From Marinomonas lutimaris (GTDB taxonomy: Bacteria > Pseudomonadota > Gammaproteobacteria > Pseudomonadales > Marinomonadaceae), in the NCBI RefSeq assembly GCF_019426345.1, contig NZ_JAHLLW010000007.1, forward strand, positions 141,118-205,117: a DNA stretch of 64,000 bases, written 5' to 3'. The notes under the pieces were generated by a model. That model was not told where the DNA came from and did no database searches. It saw only the letters and a program-made list of their open reading frames with translations. The position numbers were made by a program, and so were the translations under genes. Positions 38,168-47,985 of the stretch are shown here, piece after piece. Positions within the stretch are counted from its first letter, which is position 1; each line of letters starts with the position of its first letter.

Positions 38168-40216
38168 ATGAGTCAATCCATGCCATCCATATCCCATCGT
38201 CTTCGCAATCTGAATGAGCGTCAGCTAGATGCCGTCAAACAGATCGATGGACCTTTGCTAGTATTGGCGGGTGCTGGCTCGGGAAAAACCAGTGTTATCA
38301 CCACAAAGATTGCCTATCTGATTCAAACATGTGGCTTCAAAGCTAATAGTATTATCGCGGTGACTTTTACCAATAAAGCGGCGCGAGAAATGAAAGAGCG
38401 TGTTGTCGGCATGTTGTCTAAACAAGAAAGTCGAGGCTTGAGTATCTCGACTTTCCACAATTTAGGCTTACGCATTCTTCGTAAAGAATATCGCCGCGCG
38501 GGTTTAAAAGAAGGCTTCACCCTTTTTGATTCTCAAGACTCCCTTAGTCTGATCAAAGAAATCCTCGATAAAGAATTTAACGGTCAAACTGACTCTGCCG
38601 CTTACTGTCAAAATACGGTTTCCAACTGGAAAAACGATCTAACTACGCCACAAGAAGCCATGACCAATGCGGACACCGAAGAGTTTCTGCTAGCGGCGCA
38701 AGTGTATGTGCAATATCAGCGTTATTTGCGCGCTTACAACGCAGTAGATTTCGACGATTTGATCTTATTGCCGGTTAGTTTGTTAATGGCCGATGCAGAG
38801 CTGCGCGATCGTTGGCAAAACAAAGTTCGCTACTTGCTGGTGGATGAGTGCCAAGACACCAACGCCAGTCAGTATGAATTGATTCGTTTGTTAGCTGGAT
38901 TTCGTCGTTGTTTCACTCTAGTAGGCGATGATGATCAATCTATTTATGCGTGGCGTGGTGCACGCCCTGAAAACCTTGAGCGTTTGTCTGTCGATTACCC
39001 GAGTTTGAAATTGGTCAAGTTGGAGCAAAACTACCGTTCGACTAAAACCATCCTGAAAGCGGCCAATACGCTGATAGCGAACAATCCGCATATTTACGAT
39101 AAAGCCTTATGGAGTGATCACGAAGAGGGCGACCCGATTCGCGTTATGGTGACGCGTAACGAAGATGCGGAATCGGAGCGTGTGGCAGCCGAAATACAAT
39201 CACGTCATTTACGTCATGAAATTCCCTATCGAGATTTTGCCATCTTGTATCGTGGCAACCACCAAGCGCGCTTGTTAGAGATCAAGTTACAAGCGTACCG
39301 TATTCCTTACAAGATGAACGGCGGTACTTCGTTTTTCTCTCGGGCGGAAATCAAAGATTTAATGAGCTATTTGCGTCTTTTGGTAAACCCTTCCGACGAC
39401 AACGCTTTCCTACGCATCGTTAACTTGCCGCGTCGAGAGATTGGACCAGCCACGCTTGAAAAAGTGGGTAACCTTGCCACCGAACGTGGTGTTAGCTTGT
39501 TTGAAGCATCGGGTTACAAAGAGCTAGAAGACACCATTACAGGTCGTTCGTTAAAAAGCTTGCAGGATTTTGAACGTTGGATGTCTACCTTGCGCCAGCG
39601 TTTAGAAGGCGCTTCGCCTGTCCCCGTGATCGAGCAAATGATTCACGACATGGATTATTACGGCTGGATTCAAGAGCAAACCTCTTCTAATAAAGCGGGT
39701 GATCGACGCATAGAAAACGTGCGTTTCTTGCTGGATTCCATTCAACGCATGATGGAATCCGCTTGGGAAGAAGACGAAACAGCAGGCTTGGATCAAGCCA
39801 TTAGTAAGCTGTTATTAATCGATATGCTGGAACGCCAAGAAGAAGAGGAAGACGAAGACAAGGTGCAGTTACTGACGCTTCATGCCTCCAAAGGTTTGGA
39901 ATATCCACATGTGTTCTTGATTGGTTGTGAAGAAGAGCTTTTGCCTCATAGAAACAGCATAGAGAACGACGACATTGAAGAAGAACGTCGACTGGCTTAT
40001 GTGGGCATCACTCGGGCGAAAAAGACTTTGTGCATCACCTTAGCGGCGAAACGTCGTCAATACGGTGAAGAGATCGACTGCTTGCCAAGTCGATTCTTGG
40101 ACGAATTACCAGAAGAAGACTTGGTGTGGGAAGGCCGCAGCGACGAAGGAGAAAGCACTAAAAAAGAACGCGGCCAAGCTTCATTATCTGCCTTAAAAGC
40201 CATGCTAAATGGCTAA
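38168..40216 (+). CDS. rep: ATP-dependent DNA helicase Rep
   Basis: 682 residues; superfamily 1A 3'-5' helicase of the Rep/UvrD group that removes proteins ahead of the replication fork. Motif I is AGAGSGKT, motif II VDECQDTN, motif III GDDDQSIYAWRGA, motif IV LEQNYRST, motif VI YVGITRAKK. Length and the LNERQLDAVKQIDGPLLVLAGAGSG start fit Rep better than UvrD. No operon partner; it converges with the cytochrome gene 13 bp downstream. Confidence 0.95.
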   Translation: MSQSMPSISHRLRNLNERQLDAVKQIDGPLLVLAGAGSGKTSVITTKIAYLIQTCGFKANSIIAVTFTNKAAREMKERVVGMLSKQESRGLSISTFHNLGLRILRKEYRRAGLKEGFTLFDSQDSLSLIKEILDKEFNGQTDSAAYCQNTVSNWKNDLTTPQEAMTNADTEEFLLAAQVYVQYQRYLRAYNAVDFDDLILLPVSLLMADAELRDRWQNKVRYLLVDECQDTNASQYELIRLLAGFRRCFTLVGDDDQSIYAWRGARPENLERLSVDYPSLKLVKLEQNYRSTKTILKAANTLIANNPHIYDKALWSDHEEGDPIRVMVTRNEDAESERVAAEIQSRHLRHEIPYRDFAILYRGNHQARLLEIKLQAYRIPYKMNGGTSFFSRAEIKDLMSYLRLLVNPSDDNAFLRIVNLPRREIGPATLEKVGNLATERGVSLFEASGYKELEDTITGRSLKSLQDFERWMSTLRQRLEGASPVPVIEQMIHDMDYYGWIQEQTSSNKAGDRRIENVRFLLDSIQRMMESAWEEDETAGLDQAISKLLLIDMLERQEEEEDEDKVQLLTLHASKGLEYPHVFLIGCEEELLPHRNSIENDDIEEERRLAYVGITRAKKTLCITLAAKRRQYGEEIDCLPSRFLDELPEEDLVWEGRSDEGESTKKERGQASLSALKAMLNG

Positions 40217-40228
40217 GTAGTTAAACAG

Positions 40229-40567
40229 CTAGTTGCTTGAGCTATTGTCGATCATGTATTGAATCGCACCACGCAACTCGTCTTCGCTGCAATCAAAGCA
40301 CAACCCCTTTGGCGGCATGGCTTTATAGCCACTTGTCGCATCTTTTAATAAAGTGTCTATGCCTTTTTCAATGCGTGGTTGCCAATCAGCCTTATTACCA
40401 AATTTCGGTGCGCCTGCGACGCCATTCATGTGACAGGCAATGCAATAGCTGTTGTAAAGTGTTTCACCAGAACGTGCGGCATATGCCGAATTGCTCAGCA
40501 GCAGGCTCATAGCGAAACCACTAAATAAAAGGGCTGTAAAACTGAGCGGGAAACGCTTGCATTGCAT
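40229..40567 (-). CDS. Cytochrome c5-type c-type cytochrome
   Basis: 112 residues. An N-terminal signal peptide (SFTALLFSGFAMSLLLSNSAYA) sends it to the periplasm. One haem site is CIACH, with Met ligand in the AMPPKG segment; an extra CFDC pair near the end is typical of cytochrome c5. It acts as a small electron carrier. ATG at 40567 is chosen because it starts a clear signal peptide; AGGAG is 11 nt away. The longer open frame to 40693 lacks this logic. Confidence 0.88.
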   Translation of the reverse strand: MQCKRFPLSFTALLFSGFAMSLLLSNSAYAARSGETLYNSYCIACHMNGVAGAPKFGNKADWQPRIEKGIDTLLKDATSGYKAMPPKGLCFDCSEDELRGAIQYMIDNSSSN

Positions 40568-40787
40568 CGGTAGAGACGCTCCTGATAACATGAATAAGTG
40601 AACAGCGAGTGAATTATCCTCGACTTCAACCACTAGGTAAATGAGAGAAAAGCAGATAAAAACATGAATCTGCGGCTTTCCGTCATTAAGCACTGGAATC
40701 CTGAGGAATTTCCTTTAGAATACGCACTCCAATTTGTTCTGGCTCACTTTGCATCGCGCAAAGTATTACTGCCACGCAACAAGTCAT

Positions 40788-40864
40788 GCGCCCGTAGCTC
40801 AGCTGGATAGAGCGTCGCCCTCCGGAGGCGAAGGTCGGAGGTTCAAATCCTCTCGGGCGTACCA
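40788..40864 (+). tRNA. tRNA-Arg (anticodon CCG)
   Basis: 77 nt including encoded CCA. Acceptor stem GCGCCCG pairs with CGGGCGT (one G-U), the D arm has AGCTCAGCTGGATAGAGC, the anticodon loop is CTCCGGA with anticodon CCG, and the T arm has GGTTCAAATCC. It closely resembles E. coli tRNA-Arg(CCG). It reads the CGG codon. Confidence 0.97.
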
Positions 40865-40969
40865 TTTTTAATTCCCTCGCATTTAAAAAATTAATTGATT
40901 TTGACAATTTCCAAATTATTGTTTTCTGGTAATTTTTAGCCTTTATTACCCTTGAAAACGCTATACCAA

Positions 40970-41001
40970 AAAAAAGCCAGTATGGGTATCCATACTGGCT
41001 A
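40970..41001 (-). terminator. Terminator of the siderophore receptor gene
   Basis: AGCCAGTATGG and CCATACTGGCT form an 11-bp stem with a 4-nt loop; on the minus strand a run of eight Ts follows. It lies 40 nt past the receptor stop. Confidence 0.9.
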
Positions 41002-41041
41002 AATAAAAGGGATGGTGTTCGATTTATTGTCTTACGGCTGT

Positions 41042-43168
41042 TTACCAGCTGTGGTTCAAGGTGAGAGTGATGTCTCTGCCTGGGTTGTAGTAATTTGCAG
41101 TACCCGAACCGACTACATATTGCTTATCCAGTAGGTTTTTAATATTTAAGCCTAGCTTGGTGTCTGCGGTGATTTGGTAATCAAAAGCCGCATCAAATAG
41201 TGTTGCCGCTTCACTTTTAGATGTGTTCACAGCGTCAAAGTAATAAGACCCAACATAACGTGCCCCAAGACCAATACTCATTGTTTGATTAGGTAGTGTG
41301 TAGTGGCTCCACAAAGAAGCGGTACTTCGTGGTGCTGTGACAAATTCATTGCCTTTAATTGAGCTCCCATTTCGTAGTGTTCCTTTCACTACTTCCGATT
41401 TCATATAAGAGTAGCCTGCACTAATGTTCAGGTTTTCCGTTAAGTCGGCTCTTGCCTCTAGGTCCAATCCTTGTGTTTTCGATTTACCAATAGATTCTGG
41501 ATCAGTACTAATGACACCATTGCGAATGATTCTAATAGGAACGTTATTTCTAGTTAGGTCATATACAGAAGCTGAAAATATTGCGTTCATTTCGTAAGGT
41601 GCGTATTTGATACCGACTTCGAGTTGTTCGCCTCGTTCGGGTTTATTAGCACTACCATTACTATCAATTGATGGTGGAGCAACAGATTCAACTTGGCTTA
41701 AGTAAGCAGACAACTCATCATTTATTTTATAAGTAAGGGCGCCACGGAGAGTTGTTTCTGAAAAACTTTCATTCGCTTTGACTCCAGTTAGATTATTTTT
41801 ATTTGACAGATTTAAAGCGTCGTTTCGAACACCGAGCGTGACAATGTATTTATCATCAAATGATAGGTTTTGTTGCAGAAAAATGGATTTTGTCGTGTAG
41901 TCTTTTTTGTTATCACTGCTAAGGGGAAAGTTTGGCTTACCTGTATAAATAGGGTTGGCTATATCAATTGAAGTTACAGAGCCGTCAGCTGTTGTTATAT
42001 CACTTGATGCATCACGATATTCAATACCTACCGTCGTACTACTGTCTACACTGTCAAAGCTAGCATCGTATTGCAGCATTGTATTACCAATAAACTCTTG
42101 AGCGTTGGTATCCGATCCATAGCGGTATCTATTTACAGTGCTGCCGACACGACCAGCTGTGTCGGAGAGATAAATGTAGCCAAAATCATCGGTTAAATCG
42201 CTGTAGCGTAAGTTGCCTAGTACTTTTAATTGGCGATTAATACGATGGGTAATTTGTGCTGTGATATTGGTTCGCTCAACGCTATGATTGTTGTAGTCTG
42301 GTTCGCCAAAGAAGTTACTGCGATCGTACTCTTTATCAAGCGGATAGCCGCCGCTGTTTGGTGTTGAATCTGTATTCAAGTAGTCAATTAAAAGTGTCGC
42401 GCTGGTGCTGCTGTTTGGTTCCCATGTTAATCCACCCATGATGAACTCAGAATCATCTTTGGAATAATCGTATTCTCGGTCGCTGTCTTTTACCTTGCCT
42501 GTTAGTCGGTAGGCTAGGGTTTCGTTTTCATTTAATGTGTCACCGACATCGATACCCACTTCTTTATGGTCGTTAGAACCATAGGTAACATAAGTATTTC
42601 TGATACTTTCAAATTTTGGGCGCTTGCTAACGAAATTTACTGATCCGCCTGGGTCTGCGGGGCCAAATAGAGTGGAGTTAGCACCGCGTAAGACTTCCAC
42701 ACGTTCAAAAGCATAAGGGTCTTCACGTACGCCACGCATAGAACCCAACGTCATACCGTCGCGATAGGTGGTTGCTTGAAATCCTCGAATCATAAAATAA
42801 TCGTTGCGGTCATCGGTTCCATAATAGTCAGTAACTAATCCTGGAGAGTACTGCAAAACCTCTTCTGTGGTGCTGGCGCCACGTTGCTTGATTTCTTTTT
42901 CAGTGATGACAGAGACAGACGCCGGTGTGTCTTGGATGCTGGTAGCGACTTTACCACCGACCCAAAGCTCTTTGGCCACAACAGATTCTGAATCATCGTC
43001 GGCTATAGCTTGATCATTGACGATGATAGGGGAAAGTCGAAAGGTGCCTGCTTCACTTTCTGTTTCTGCATACCCAGCAATTGGTGTGAGTACGGAGCAG
43101 CAGAAAAGTGTCGCGGCAGCGCAGTGGTTTTGCTTTAACTTCAAGGGAAGAGCGCTTTTCTTGTTCAT
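41042..43168 (-). CDS. TonB-dependent siderophore receptor
   Basis: 708 residues. A signal peptide (ATLFCCSVLTPIAGYA) is followed by a plug domain (about 65-190; DTPASVSVITEKEIKQRGASTTEEVLQYSPG and DDRNDYFMIRGF) and a 22-strand barrel ending in ITLTLNHSW with the C-terminal aromatic. It takes up a ferric siderophore across the outer membrane with TonB. The plug and barrel resemble ferrichrome/ferrioxamine-type receptors (FhuA/FoxA group), though the ligand is not determined. The same-strand uptake cluster follows upstream; a Fur-like box precedes the start. Confidence 0.95.
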   Translation of the reverse strand: MNKKSALPLKLKQNHCAAATLFCCSVLTPIAGYAETESEAGTFRLSPIIVNDQAIADDDSESVVAKELWVGGKVATSIQDTPASVSVITEKEIKQRGASTTEEVLQYSPGLVTDYYGTDDRNDYFMIRGFQATTYRDGMTLGSMRGVREDPYAFERVEVLRGANSTLFGPADPGGSVNFVSKRPKFESIRNTYVTYGSNDHKEVGIDVGDTLNENETLAYRLTGKVKDSDREYDYSKDDSEFIMGGLTWEPNSSTSATLLIDYLNTDSTPNSGGYPLDKEYDRSNFFGEPDYNNHSVERTNITAQITHRINRQLKVLGNLRYSDLTDDFGYIYLSDTAGRVGSTVNRYRYGSDTNAQEFIGNTMLQYDASFDSVDSSTTVGIEYRDASSDITTADGSVTSIDIANPIYTGKPNFPLSSDNKKDYTTKSIFLQQNLSFDDKYIVTLGVRNDALNLSNKNNLTGVKANESFSETTLRGALTYKINDELSAYLSQVESVAPPSIDSNGSANKPERGEQLEVGIKYAPYEMNAIFSASVYDLTRNNVPIRIIRNGVISTDPESIGKSKTQGLDLEARADLTENLNISAGYSYMKSEVVKGTLRNGSSIKGNEFVTAPRSTASLWSHYTLPNQTMSIGLGARYVGSYYFDAVNTSKSEAATLFDAAFDYQITADTKLGLNIKNLLDKQYVVGSGTANYYNPGRDITLTLNHSW

Positions 43169-43208
43169 TTTTGGTTCCTCTATAATTTCATAATATGAAA
43201 ATAGTATT

Positions 43209-43228
43209 GCTAATGATTATTGATAAAT
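43209..43228. promoter_or_regulatory. Candidate Fur box upstream of the siderophore receptor
   Basis: The plus-strand sequence 43209-43227 (GCTAATGATTATTGATAAA) matches 12 of 19 positions of the classic Fur consensus, counted by hand. It lies 40-60 nt before the receptor start. Confidence 0.55.
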
Positions 43229-43262
43229 TATTGTAATAATTAACGGTTTCAATTTGCTGTTT

Positions 43263-44072
43263 TTAAGTGTGTTTTATTCTCTTGTGTCGTCCAATTGGCA
43301 ACACCATTGGGCTGCCGGAAATAGGGTCTGTGATGACTTGGCTCTGCAGGCCAAAAACAGCGTGGATCATGTCTTCTGTTACCACTTCATTTGGCGCTCC
43401 ATTGGCACATACTTGACCTTGTCGTATGGCGATGAGCTGGTCTGAATAACGCGCTGCCAGATTCAGGTCATGCAATACCAATACAATGGTGGTGCCACGG
43501 GTTTGGTTTAGATCGACCAGCAGGTCCAATACTTCAATTTGGTGAGCGACGTCCAAGAAGGTGGTCGGCTCGTCTAACAGCAATATGCCGGTTTCTTGTG
43601 CTAATGCCATGGCGATCCAGACTCGCTGGCGTTGCCCACCGGATAATTCGTCTATTTCTCGGTCCAAAAGCTCTGTGGTTTTGGTGGTTTCTAGCGCCTT
43701 GGCAATGGCTTCATCGTCTTCTTTGCGCCACCTTGATAGGAATCCATGATGGGGATGTCTGCCTCGGCTGACTAGGTCGCTGACCGTAATGCCTTCCGGT
43801 GCAATGGGTGATTGGGGCAATAAGCCAAGCGTTTGCGCTAGTTGTCGTGTTGGCGTGTTGTGTATCGATCTGCCATCCAGTAAGACATGGCCACTTGAAG
43901 GCGATAATAAGCGTGACATAGTGCGCAATAAGGTGGATTTTCCGCAGGCATTAGCGCCAATGATAGACGTAATTTGACCGGGTTTAATGTCAATGTTGAT
44001 ATCGTTCAGGATGGTTTTTTCACCATAACCAGCGGCAAGATGATCGACAACGAGTTGGTGTTTTAGTGTCAT
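43263..44072 (-). CDS. Iron-siderophore ABC transporter ATPase (FepC/FhuC-like)
   Basis: 269 residues. Walker A is GANACGKSTL, the ABC signature LSGGQRQRVWIAMALAQ, Walker B ILLLDEPTTFLDVAHQIEVLDLL, and the switch His in VLVLHDLNLAARYSD. It drives the two permeases encoded upstream, overlapping the second by 4 bp. It ends 95 bp before the receptor gene, which likely has its own Fur-controlled promoter. Confidence 0.95.
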   Translation of the reverse strand: MTLKHQLVVDHLAAGYGEKTILNDINIDIKPGQITSIIGANACGKSTLLRTMSRLLSPSSGHVLLDGRSIHNTPTRQLAQTLGLLPQSPIAPEGITVSDLVSRGRHPHHGFLSRWRKEDDEAIAKALETTKTTELLDREIDELSGGQRQRVWIAMALAQETGILLLDEPTTFLDVAHQIEVLDLLVDLNQTRGTTIVLVLHDLNLAARYSDQLIAIRQGQVCANGAPNEVVTEDMIHAVFGLQSQVITDPISGSPMVLPIGRHKRIKHT

Positions 44073-45109
44073 AGTGAGCCACCTTTACGATTGACACGAA
44101 TAATAAGATAAATAAGGTAGGGCGCGCCTAGAGCGCCAGTAATCACACCGACAGGATAGCGACTAGGCAGCAAGAATTGTCCGATGTAATCACCGCCCAT
44201 GACTAAGCAAGCGCCCACTAAACCGGAAGGAATCAGCAAAGAACCATTGTTCTTCACAAGGCGAACCGCAATGGGGCCTGATAAGAAAGCCACAAACGCA
44301 ATAGGCCCTGTGATTGCGACTCCCACAGCAATCAGCCCAACAGCCGACACAATGACGGTAATGCGTGTCATGCCGACTCGAACACCCAGTGCGTGAGCGG
44401 TATCATCACCCATTCGTAATGCTTCTAAATCTTTGCTTCTGCTTAGTAAAAATCCACCGAACACCAATAAAGAGAGAATGAGTGGCAAGGCTTGATGAAT
44501 TTGTGCGGAGTTCACACTTCCACTGAGCCAGCGCATGGCTTCTTGGCGGTCCCATGCTTGGGCTTGGGATAACAAATACACAATAAAGCTTTCAATCATC
44601 GCAGAGACGCCAATGCCAACCAGAATAAGTCGAGCACCTGACGCTCCATTTCGATAGGACAATCCATAGACTGCTAAAGCGACCAATAAGCCTACGGCGA
44701 TAGAGAAGAAAGCCACGCTAGAGCCATCCATGTGCAGCACAATAATGGCAAATACCGCGGCGGCGGTCGCACCTGAACTTACTCCGATAATATCGGGGCT
44801 GGCCAAAGGGTTTCTCAACATGACTTGGAATGCCACGCCAGCCATACCAAAACTCATGCCGACGAGAAGGGAGATAATCGCTCGTGGTAGGCGTAACTGA
44901 CCCACAACAAAAGACGCGCCTGGGACATGTTCACCCAGTAAAACGTTTATCACGTCTTGTGGTGGTGTAAAGGATTGCCCCAAGGTTAAGGTGATTGAAA
45001 ACGCAGCCACAGCCAATAAGCAAAGTAAGCTAGCCACGCATTTCCAGCGCTTAGATCGGTTTTTACGTCCATTGGTAACGCGTGCGAGCGTCGAGCTTGT
45101 GTTGATCAT
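44069..45109 (-). CDS. Iron-siderophore ABC transporter permease (FecD/FepG-like)
   Basis: 346 residues, about ten helices. GQLRLPRAIISLLVGMSFGMAGVAFQVMLRNPLASPDIIGVSSGATAAA is the FecCD family block; it is the second permease of the pair. The true start is the ATG at 45109, which overlaps the upstream permease stop (ATGA); the longer open frame to 45244 would lie inside that gene. It forms the membrane channel with its partner. Confidence 0.95.
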   Translation of the reverse strand: MINTSSTLARVTNGRKNRSKRWKCVASLLCLLAVAAFSITLTLGQSFTPPQDVINVLLGEHVPGASFVVGQLRLPRAIISLLVGMSFGMAGVAFQVMLRNPLASPDIIGVSSGATAAAVFAIIVLHMDGSSVAFFSIAVGLLVALAVYGLSYRNGASGARLILVGIGVSAMIESFIVYLLSQAQAWDRQEAMRWLSGSVNSAQIHQALPLILSLLVFGGFLLSRSKDLEALRMGDDTAHALGVRVGMTRITVIVSAVGLIAVGVAITGPIAFVAFLSGPIAVRLVKNNGSLLIPSGLVGACLVMGGDYIGQFLLPSRYPVGVITGALGAPYLIYLIIRVNRKGGSL

Positions 45110-46128
45110 AACTCTTTCACCCGTTGTCGACGGACAATCCAGATGAAGAAAGGTGCGCCAACAAAGGCGGTCACGACGCCGACCGACAGTTCGCTTGGTC
45201 TTGATATAATGCGTCCTAACACATCCGCACTTAATAATAAGCAAGCACCGACGAGCGCTGAAAAAATGAGCAGCCAGCGGTTATCCACTCCAACAAGTAG
45301 TCTACATAAATGGGGCACCACGAGGCCGACAAAGCCAATAGGACCGCAAATGGCGGTAGTAGCACCACAGAGTAAAACCGCAGACAGCCAAGCGAGGGCA
45401 CGAATCCAAGCGACATTTTCTCCTAGCCCTGCGGCGATATCGTCCCCAAGCGCCAGTGTATTGAGCTTTCTAGCCACAAATACACTGAGTAAAAAACCAA
45501 CGATTAAGAAGGGCAGTACGAGCTGTAGGCTGTCAAAGGTGGCACCACCGACGCCACCTATTTGCCAAGAGTTAGCGCTGCCGGCAATGTCATTTCTTGG
45601 CAAGACGACAGCCACAATAAAAGAAGACAGTGCAGCAGACGTGGCGGCACCCGCCAAAGCGAATTTGAGCGGGGTGGATTTGCCGTAACCTAACGAACTA
45701 ATGAAATAGACAAAGATGGCCGTTATGCCAGCCCCTAATATGGCGAGCCAAACATAGGTTTGCAGCTGGTTAATACCAAACCACGCTAGCCCAATAACAA
45801 CAAAGAAAGCGGCACCCACATTAACGCCAAGAATCCCAGGGTCGGCTAGTGGGTTGCGGGTCACACTTTGCATAATGGCACCGGATAACCCCAAGGCGCA
45901 GCCAGCAAGGATGGCAAGTACTGTGCGTGGTATGCGCATGGTCACAGAGGCTTCCCCCATGGTGTTCATCTGGCCTTGTAATGCACCTATTATTTCTTGC
46001 CAAGTAACCTCCCTCGTGCCAATGGCAATAGAGGAAAAGCACAACAGCAGTAAGACCACCGTGACAAACAACAGAGCAATGGGCTTTTGTTTTAGAAAGC
46101 CTTTATGTTTGGCGTTGCTTTGGCTCAT
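45106..46128 (-). CDS. Iron-siderophore ABC transporter permease (FecC/FepD-like)
   Basis: 340 residues, about ten helices. RIPRTVLAILAGCALGLSGAIMQSVTRNPLADPGILGVNVGAAFFVV is the FecCD family signature; the second half carries GPIGFVGLVVPHLCRLLVG. It overlaps the binding-protein gene by 4 bp and the next permease by 4 bp, which indicates a translationally coupled operon. Confidence 0.95.
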   Translation of the reverse strand: MSQSNAKHKGFLKQKPIALLFVTVVLLLLCFSSIAIGTREVTWQEIIGALQGQMNTMGEASVTMRIPRTVLAILAGCALGLSGAIMQSVTRNPLADPGILGVNVGAAFFVVIGLAWFGINQLQTYVWLAILGAGITAIFVYFISSLGYGKSTPLKFALAGAATSAALSSFIVAVVLPRNDIAGSANSWQIGGVGGATFDSLQLVLPFLIVGFLLSVFVARKLNTLALGDDIAAGLGENVAWIRALAWLSAVLLCGATTAICGPIGFVGLVVPHLCRLLVGVDNRWLLIFSALVGACLLLSADVLGRIISRPSELSVGVVTAFVGAPFFIWIVRRQRVKEL

Positions 46129-47102
46129 TTTGCTTTACGAGCCGCTTCAGCAAGAGCTTGAAGGTATTCATCTAACACCCAAGTAATAGACAGTGGCGTC
46201 GGATTAGCAGCAGTCGCCATTTTGCTATTGCCCAGCATGACAATAGAGTCATTTTTAACCGCACGCATTTTTGACATAAGTGGGTTTGATTCTAAAGGCG
46301 CCAGCAACTCTTCATTGCCATAGGTAACGAAAATGTCTACGTCGTTAAACATGTCTATTTGCTCAATGCTGCTTTCGCCAGAGAAGAGCCCATCTTTACT
46401 GATGTCTTTGATGCTTTGCGGAGAGTGCATGCCGAGGTCATCAAAAAATTTCACACGGGTATCATTGGCGCTGTAAAAGCGAATAACACTTAAATCGGTC
46501 GGATCAAGATGGGTGATAAACATGGCCGATTTGCCTTTTAACTCTGGGTATTGATCAACACGCTCGGCGATGTCTTTTTCAATGCTGGCAATGAGCTCTT
46601 CGCCTTCTTCTGCCATTCCCAGCCCTGCACTATTAATACGAATCATGCTGCGCCAGTTGGTAGACCAAGGTTTGTCTGGGAAAGCGACGACCGGCGCGAT
46701 CATGCTTAACGTATCGTAATCGGATTGACTTAAGCCGGAGTATGCCGCGAGGATAACGTCGGGTTGTGTTGCTGCGACCGCTTCGAAATCGATTCCATCG
46801 CCTTCATCGAATAACACTGGCGTCTTGGCATTAAGTTTTTTGAGTCGTGCAGCCACCCAAGGCAACAAACCGTCGTTATCGTCGTCTCCAAAGGTTGCAG
46901 CAGCAAAACCAACGGGAACGATACCTAGAGCAAGGGGTACTTCATGGTTTGCCCATGCCACAGTTGCCACGCGTTTTGGTTTTTGGGTAATGGTTGTTGA
47001 GCCAAAAGCGTGTTGAATCGTAATCGGGAAGCGTGAGTTGTCCGTCGCCCATGCATTGCTAAAAAATGCAGAAACAATGGTAATAACGATAATCATCTTC
47101 AT
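46125..47102 (-). CDS. Iron-siderophore ABC transporter substrate-binding protein
   Basis: About 325 residues. A signal peptide (MIIVITIVSAFFSNAWA) gives periplasmic export; no lipobox. PKRVATVAWANHEVPLALGIVPVGFA, EAVAATQPDVILAAYSGLSQSDYDTL and LSITWVLDEYLQAL match class III periplasmic ferri-siderophore binding proteins (FecB/FepB/FhuD type). ATG at 47102 is taken as start; an in-frame TTG at 47123 is less likely. A Fur-like box lies about 90-105 nt upstream. First structural gene of the uptake operon. Confidence 0.93.
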   Translation of the reverse strand: MKMIIVITIVSAFFSNAWATDNSRFPITIQHAFGSTTITQKPKRVATVAWANHEVPLALGIVPVGFAAATFGDDDNDGLLPWVAARLKKLNAKTPVLFDEGDGIDFEAVAATQPDVILAAYSGLSQSDYDTLSMIAPVVAFPDKPWSTNWRSMIRINSAGLGMAEEGEELIASIEKDIAERVDQYPELKGKSAMFITHLDPTDLSVIRFYSANDTRVKFFDDLGMHSPQSIKDISKDGLFSGESSIEQIDMFNDVDIFVTYGNEELLAPLESNPLMSKMRAVKNDSIVMLGNSKMATAANPTPLSITWVLDEYLQALAEAARKAK

Positions 47103-47189
47103 ATTATTTATGTGCCATGCCAATCAAATAGAGTGCGAAATAAAGGAGCGAGGTCGTTAGGAATTACAAAGCAATGAGTGGGTTTTTAT

Positions 47190-47208
47190 GGGAATGAATC
47201 TCATCATC
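47190..47208 (-). promoter_or_regulatory. Candidate Fur box ahead of the siderophore uptake operon
   Basis: The minus-strand 19-mer GATGATGAGATTCATTCCC matches 14 of 19 positions of the classic Fur consensus by hand count. It lies between the AraC stop and the binding-protein start. Confidence 0.65.
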
Positions 47209-47235
47209 AATTGCAAAACGAGTCGGATGATAGAG

Positions 47236-47985
47236 TTAATCTTCAGAATATAATTGTATAAATCGGTCGTTTTCATCTTGAGCCAGTTGCTTAGGTGTCA
47301 GGCTAGAGTACTTTTTGATCAACTTTATATAGTGAGATTGGTCGTTAAAACCTTCTTTGGGAAAGAGTTCACCCACTTTGAGTGAGTCGAAGCTGTGGCG
47401 AAACCGCAAAATGTCACAGTAGCTTTTTAGCGGTAAACCAAGCCACTTATTAAAGTATCGATTGATTTGGCGACTGCTCCAATTGGCTGCTTGAGATATT
47501 TCAGTCACTGTTATTGAACCATGTGTCTTATAAATCAGTTCTGACATGACTTTTTTTCGAGGGTCTATTGGCGCTGTCAGCTGGGACGCAAAATACAAAC
47601 TGAGCTTATTAGCAAAAGTATCCAGGCTTTTTAGGTCGTTTAGTTCTATGCCCGCGAAGCCAATGTCGAGTGTAATGCGATCATTTAGAATGTTGGCGAC
47701 AGATTTGTTTAATAAATACTCTGCGGCCAGTATTTTTAAGCGAACACCCAGTAACACAGAGTGTTTGGGCATGGCGCCTACTTTGGCGTCTGTTTCCAGT
47801 CCAACCAAGGAAATATGCAGCGGATATTCGGCATTGTGGAAAAAATATAAATCAATGCCGCCATCAGGGAAGGTGGAAAGTTCTTCATCTTCATCGCTTG
47901 GATTTTCGATCATCCAAAAGCTTTCAACGAATGGAGCTAAATCGTCGCTTGGTTCTAATGACGTTAGTTGAATGGTCTCTTTCAT
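47236..47985 (-). CDS. AraC-family transcriptional regulator beside the siderophore cluster
   Basis: 249 residues. The C-terminal two helix-turn-helix domain (about 150-245) includes ITVTEISQAANWSSRQINRYFNKWLGLPLKSYCDILRFRHSF and FPKEGFNDQSHYIKLIKKYSSLTPKQLA. The N-terminal part (about 1-140; FVESFWMIENPSDEDEELSTFPDGGIDLYFF) is the DUF6597-type sensory half seen in many AraC proteins. Position suggests it responds to siderophore or iron status and activates the downstream uptake genes. The ribosome binding site is weak. Confidence 0.87.
   Translation of the reverse strand: MKETIQLTSLEPSDDLAPFVESFWMIENPSDEDEELSTFPDGGIDLYFFHNAEYPLHISLVGLETDAKVGAMPKHSVLLGVRLKILAAEYLLNKSVANILNDRITLDIGFAGIELNDLKSLDTFANKLSLYFASQLTAPIDPRKKVMSELIYKTHGSITVTEISQAANWSSRQINRYFNKWLGLPLKSYCDILRFRHSFDSLKVGELFPKEGFNDQSHYIKLIKKYSSLTPKQLAQDENDRFIQLYSED

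Noticed and set aside
45109..45244. N-terminal extension of the iron permease to a TTG-like start
   Set aside because: It would lie inside the upstream permease gene; the ATGA overlap at 45109 gives the natural coupled start.
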